Positions 16,939 to 18,253 of a DNA stretch of 18,253 nucleotides are shown here, in pieces (position 1 is the stretch's first letter; each line of letters starts with the position of its first letter). Origin of the DNA: Deltaproteobacteria bacterium (GTDB lineage: Bacteria > Desulfobacterota > Desulfobacteria > Desulfobacterales > UBA11574); the NCBI GenBank assembly GCA_019313025.1, contig JAFDCA010000485.1:1-18253 (forward strand), written 5' to 3'. The translations under genes were made by a program, and so were the position numbers. The notes under the pieces are model-generated. The model was not told the DNA's origin. It searched no databases and was given only the letters and a program-made list of their open reading frames with translations.

Positions 16939-17979
16939 TTAAAACTGCCTTAAAAATCTTAGATCGTTTTCAAAATATTTTCGAATGTCATCAATACCGT
17001 ATTTCAACATGGCAATCCGTTCCACTCCCATTCCGAAGGCAAATCCGGTATATTGGGTTGTATCGTATCCAACGTTTTCAAAAACAGCCGGATGAACCAT
17101 ACCGGAACCCAGAACTTCCAGCCAGCCGGTTTTTGAGCATACCCTGCAGCCCTCGCCTTTGCAGATAACGCATCGAATATCGACTTCGGCACTGGGTTCG
17201 GTAAAAGGAAAAAAGCTGGGTCGAAATCTTAGGCTGGTCTCTGAATCAAACATTTGATGAACAAAGGTCGTCAATATGCCTTTAAGATCCCCAAAGGATA
17301 TATTTTCATCAACCAGAAGACCTTCAACCTGATGAAACATCGGTGTGTGTGTCAAGTCGGAATCACATCGATAGACCTTGCCGGGTGCAACAATTCTCAC
17401 CGGAGGATTCTGCTTTTCCATTATTCGGGGCTGGGTCGGTGAGGTATGGGTTCTCAGAACAATGTTATCGGATATATAAAACGTGTCCTGCATGTCCCTG
17501 GCGGGATGATTTTTGGGAATATTCAACGCTTCAAAATTATAATAATCGGTTTCAACCTCGGGCCCTTCAGCAACATCAAAACCCAACCGGACAAAAATGT
17601 CGCAAATTTTCTGGGTAATCTGGGTGATGGGATGCAAAGACCCCCGTGATGTCACTCTTCCCGGGAGCGAAACATCAATCTGGTCGTCGATTTTCCAAGA
17701 GGATGTTTCAAGTGCTTTAAGGGTCTTTTTGAATAATACGTCGAGATTTCTTTTTATTTCATTTGCTTTCTTGCCGGCTTCCGGTCTGATGTCTTCGGGG
17801 AGGTTAGAAATGTTTCTTAAAAATTGTGTCACCGCTCCTTTTCGACCCAGATAGCGGATAGAAATGGCCTTGATACTTTCTGCATCGGGAGCAGATTCAA
17901 GTTCTTTCAGTGCATCTTGGTGAATCTGTTCAATGGTTTTTTGCAATATGAGCTCTACCTGTTCCTTAGTCGTGTCCAT
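16939..17979 (-). CDS. pheS: Phenylalanine--tRNA ligase alpha subunit
   Basis: The catalytic alpha subunit, which activates Phe and transfers it to tRNA-Phe. The 346 residues show an N-terminal coiled coil (about 1-95, RYLGRKGAVTQFLRN), motif 1 (near 117-150), motif 2 (GKVYRCDSDLTHTPMFHQVEG region, 200-220) and motif 3 (GFAFGMGVERIAMLKYGI, 312-329). A Cys-x2-Cys-x4-Cys-x2-Cys knuckle (270, 273, 278, 281), absent from the E. coli enzyme, could bind zinc. The ATG at 17979 is overlapped by an out-of-frame ATG four bases upstream, and the nearest GGAG lies 17 bases ahead, farther than ideal. An inverted repeat covers the start codon. Confidence 0.97.
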   Translation of the reverse strand: MDTTKEQVELILQKTIEQIHQDALKELESAPDAESIKAISIRYLGRKGAVTQFLRNISNLPEDIRPEAGKKANEIKRNLDVLFKKTLKALETSSWKIDDQIDVSLPGRVTSRGSLHPITQITQKICDIFVRLGFDVAEGPEVETDYYNFEALNIPKNHPARDMQDTFYISDNIVLRTHTSPTQPRIMEKQNPPVRIVAPGKVYRCDSDLTHTPMFHQVEGLLVDENISFGDLKGILTTFVHQMFDSETSLRFRPSFFPFTEPSAEVDIRCVICKGEGCRVCSKTGWLEVLGSGMVHPAVFENVGYDTTQYTGFAFGMGVERIAMLKYGIDDIRKYFENDLRFLRQF

Positions 17980-18109
17980 CCATAAATGGTATTTTTCTCC
18001 AACCTCATCGTTATGCTCAAAAAATAATCATCGGAATATTAAATATATGCCTGCTGTTATTTTTTTCGCAGGCCTTGATTTTGAACAAAAATCCTAAATT
18101 ATGGATGGA
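17975..18109 (-). promoter_or_regulatory. pheS leader with start-codon-covering inverted repeat
   Basis: TCCATCCATAA (17975-17985) and TTATGGATGGA (18099-18109) are perfectly complementary over 11 bp, enclosing 113 bases. On the transcript, the 3' arm contains the pheS ATG (17979-17977) and the overlapping upstream ATG, so pairing would bury the start codon. A second hairpin lies inside the loop. A role in pheST control is inference. Confidence 0.4.
18049..18073 (-). repeat. Stem-loop in the rplT-pheS gap
   Basis: GCCTGC (18049-18054) and GCAGGC (18068-18073) form a 6-bp GC-rich stem with a 13-base A/T-rich loop. On the minus strand it is followed by ATATATTTAATATT, not a clean T-run, so it is at best a weak terminator or attenuator after rplT. 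It sits within the larger pheS leader repeat. Confidence 0.4.
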
Positions 18110-18169
18110 TACTGGTCGGGATCCTTTTTTAACTTTCTCGTGCGTATGATCGGTTGATCCGGGTTATGA

Positions 18170-18253
18170 TCATAATCTTTTCGCGGCCAAACCGGCAATT
18201 TTACTAAAGCCCGAAGGATCCGATATTGCCAACTCAGCCAACACTTTTCGGTC
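18170..18253 (-). CDS. rplT: 50S ribosomal protein L20, C-terminal end (partial)
   Basis: Only the last 27 codons and the TGA (18172-18170) are inside the window; the gene continues past the edge. The residues DRKVLAELAISDPSGFSKIA, then GLAAKRL, match the conserved C-terminus of L20 (NRKVLAxxA followed by DxxxF). L20 is a 23S rRNA-binding assembly protein and, in E. coli, a translational repressor of its own operon. The order rplT-pheS-pheT is the classical one, normally preceded by infC and rpmI. Confidence 0.9.
   Translation of the reverse strand, partial: DRKVLAELAISDPSGFSKIAGLAAKRL

Noticed and set aside
1..18253. CRISPR arrays, insertion sequences, phage or defence genes
   Set aside because: I found no regularly spaced repeats, transposase motifs, integrase genes or attachment-site duplications at the tRNA; the content is conserved housekeeping genes.

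Overview
The window is a stretch of core bacterial chromosome, and every gene I can support lies on the minus strand. Its content is the translation, ribosome-assembly and RNA-decay cluster. The gene order (rimP, nusA, infB, a DUF503 gene, rbfA, a DHH oligoribonuclease, truB, rpsO, pnp, an M16 peptidase, dut) and the moderate AT-richness fit a Desulfobacterota ('Deltaproteobacteria', Desulfobacterales-like) genome. That assignment is inference from gene order and protein style; no marker in the window proves it.

Layout, read in the direction of transcription (high to low coordinates). (1) 18253-14111: the last 27 residues of ribosomal protein L20 (rplT), a 190-bp leader, pheS and pheT (both subunits of phenylalanyl-tRNA synthetase) and a small MerR-type DNA-binding protein. 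The pheS leader holds an 11-bp perfect inverted repeat that covers the pheS start codon. (2) 14068-13777: a sigma70-like promoter, a tRNA-Gly with anticodon CCC, and a strong intrinsic terminator only 30 bp before rimP. (3) 13746-8077: rimP, nusA, infB, ylxP (DUF503) and rbfA, covering transcription elongation/termination, initiation and 30S maturation. (4) 8108-5886: nrnA, truB and rpsO, which overlap or are tightly spaced; rpsO starts with TTG behind a perfect Shine-Dalgarno. (5) 5601-897: pnp, an M16 zinc peptidase, dut and a YycJ/WalJ-type metallo-beta-lactamase-fold protein, nearly contiguous. (6) 896-1: no intact gene. A degraded reading frame, probably a former lipoprotein, carries two in-frame TAA codons, apparent compensating frameshifts and no N-terminus.

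The genes make one functional neighbourhood. They charge tRNA-Phe, build and initiate on the 30S subunit (RimP, RbfA, S15, IF2), control transcription (NusA), modify tRNA (TruB), degrade mRNA to oligonucleotides (PNPase) and then to mononucleotides (NrnA), and clean the dNTP pool (Dut). I see no CRISPR array, insertion sequence, phage gene or secondary-metabolite gene. The notable signals are regulatory or evolutionary: the tRNA-terminator-rimP-nusA arrangement resembling E. coli metY-rimP-nusA, the start-codon-covering repeat before pheS, the TTG start of rpsO, and the decaying lipoprotein gene.
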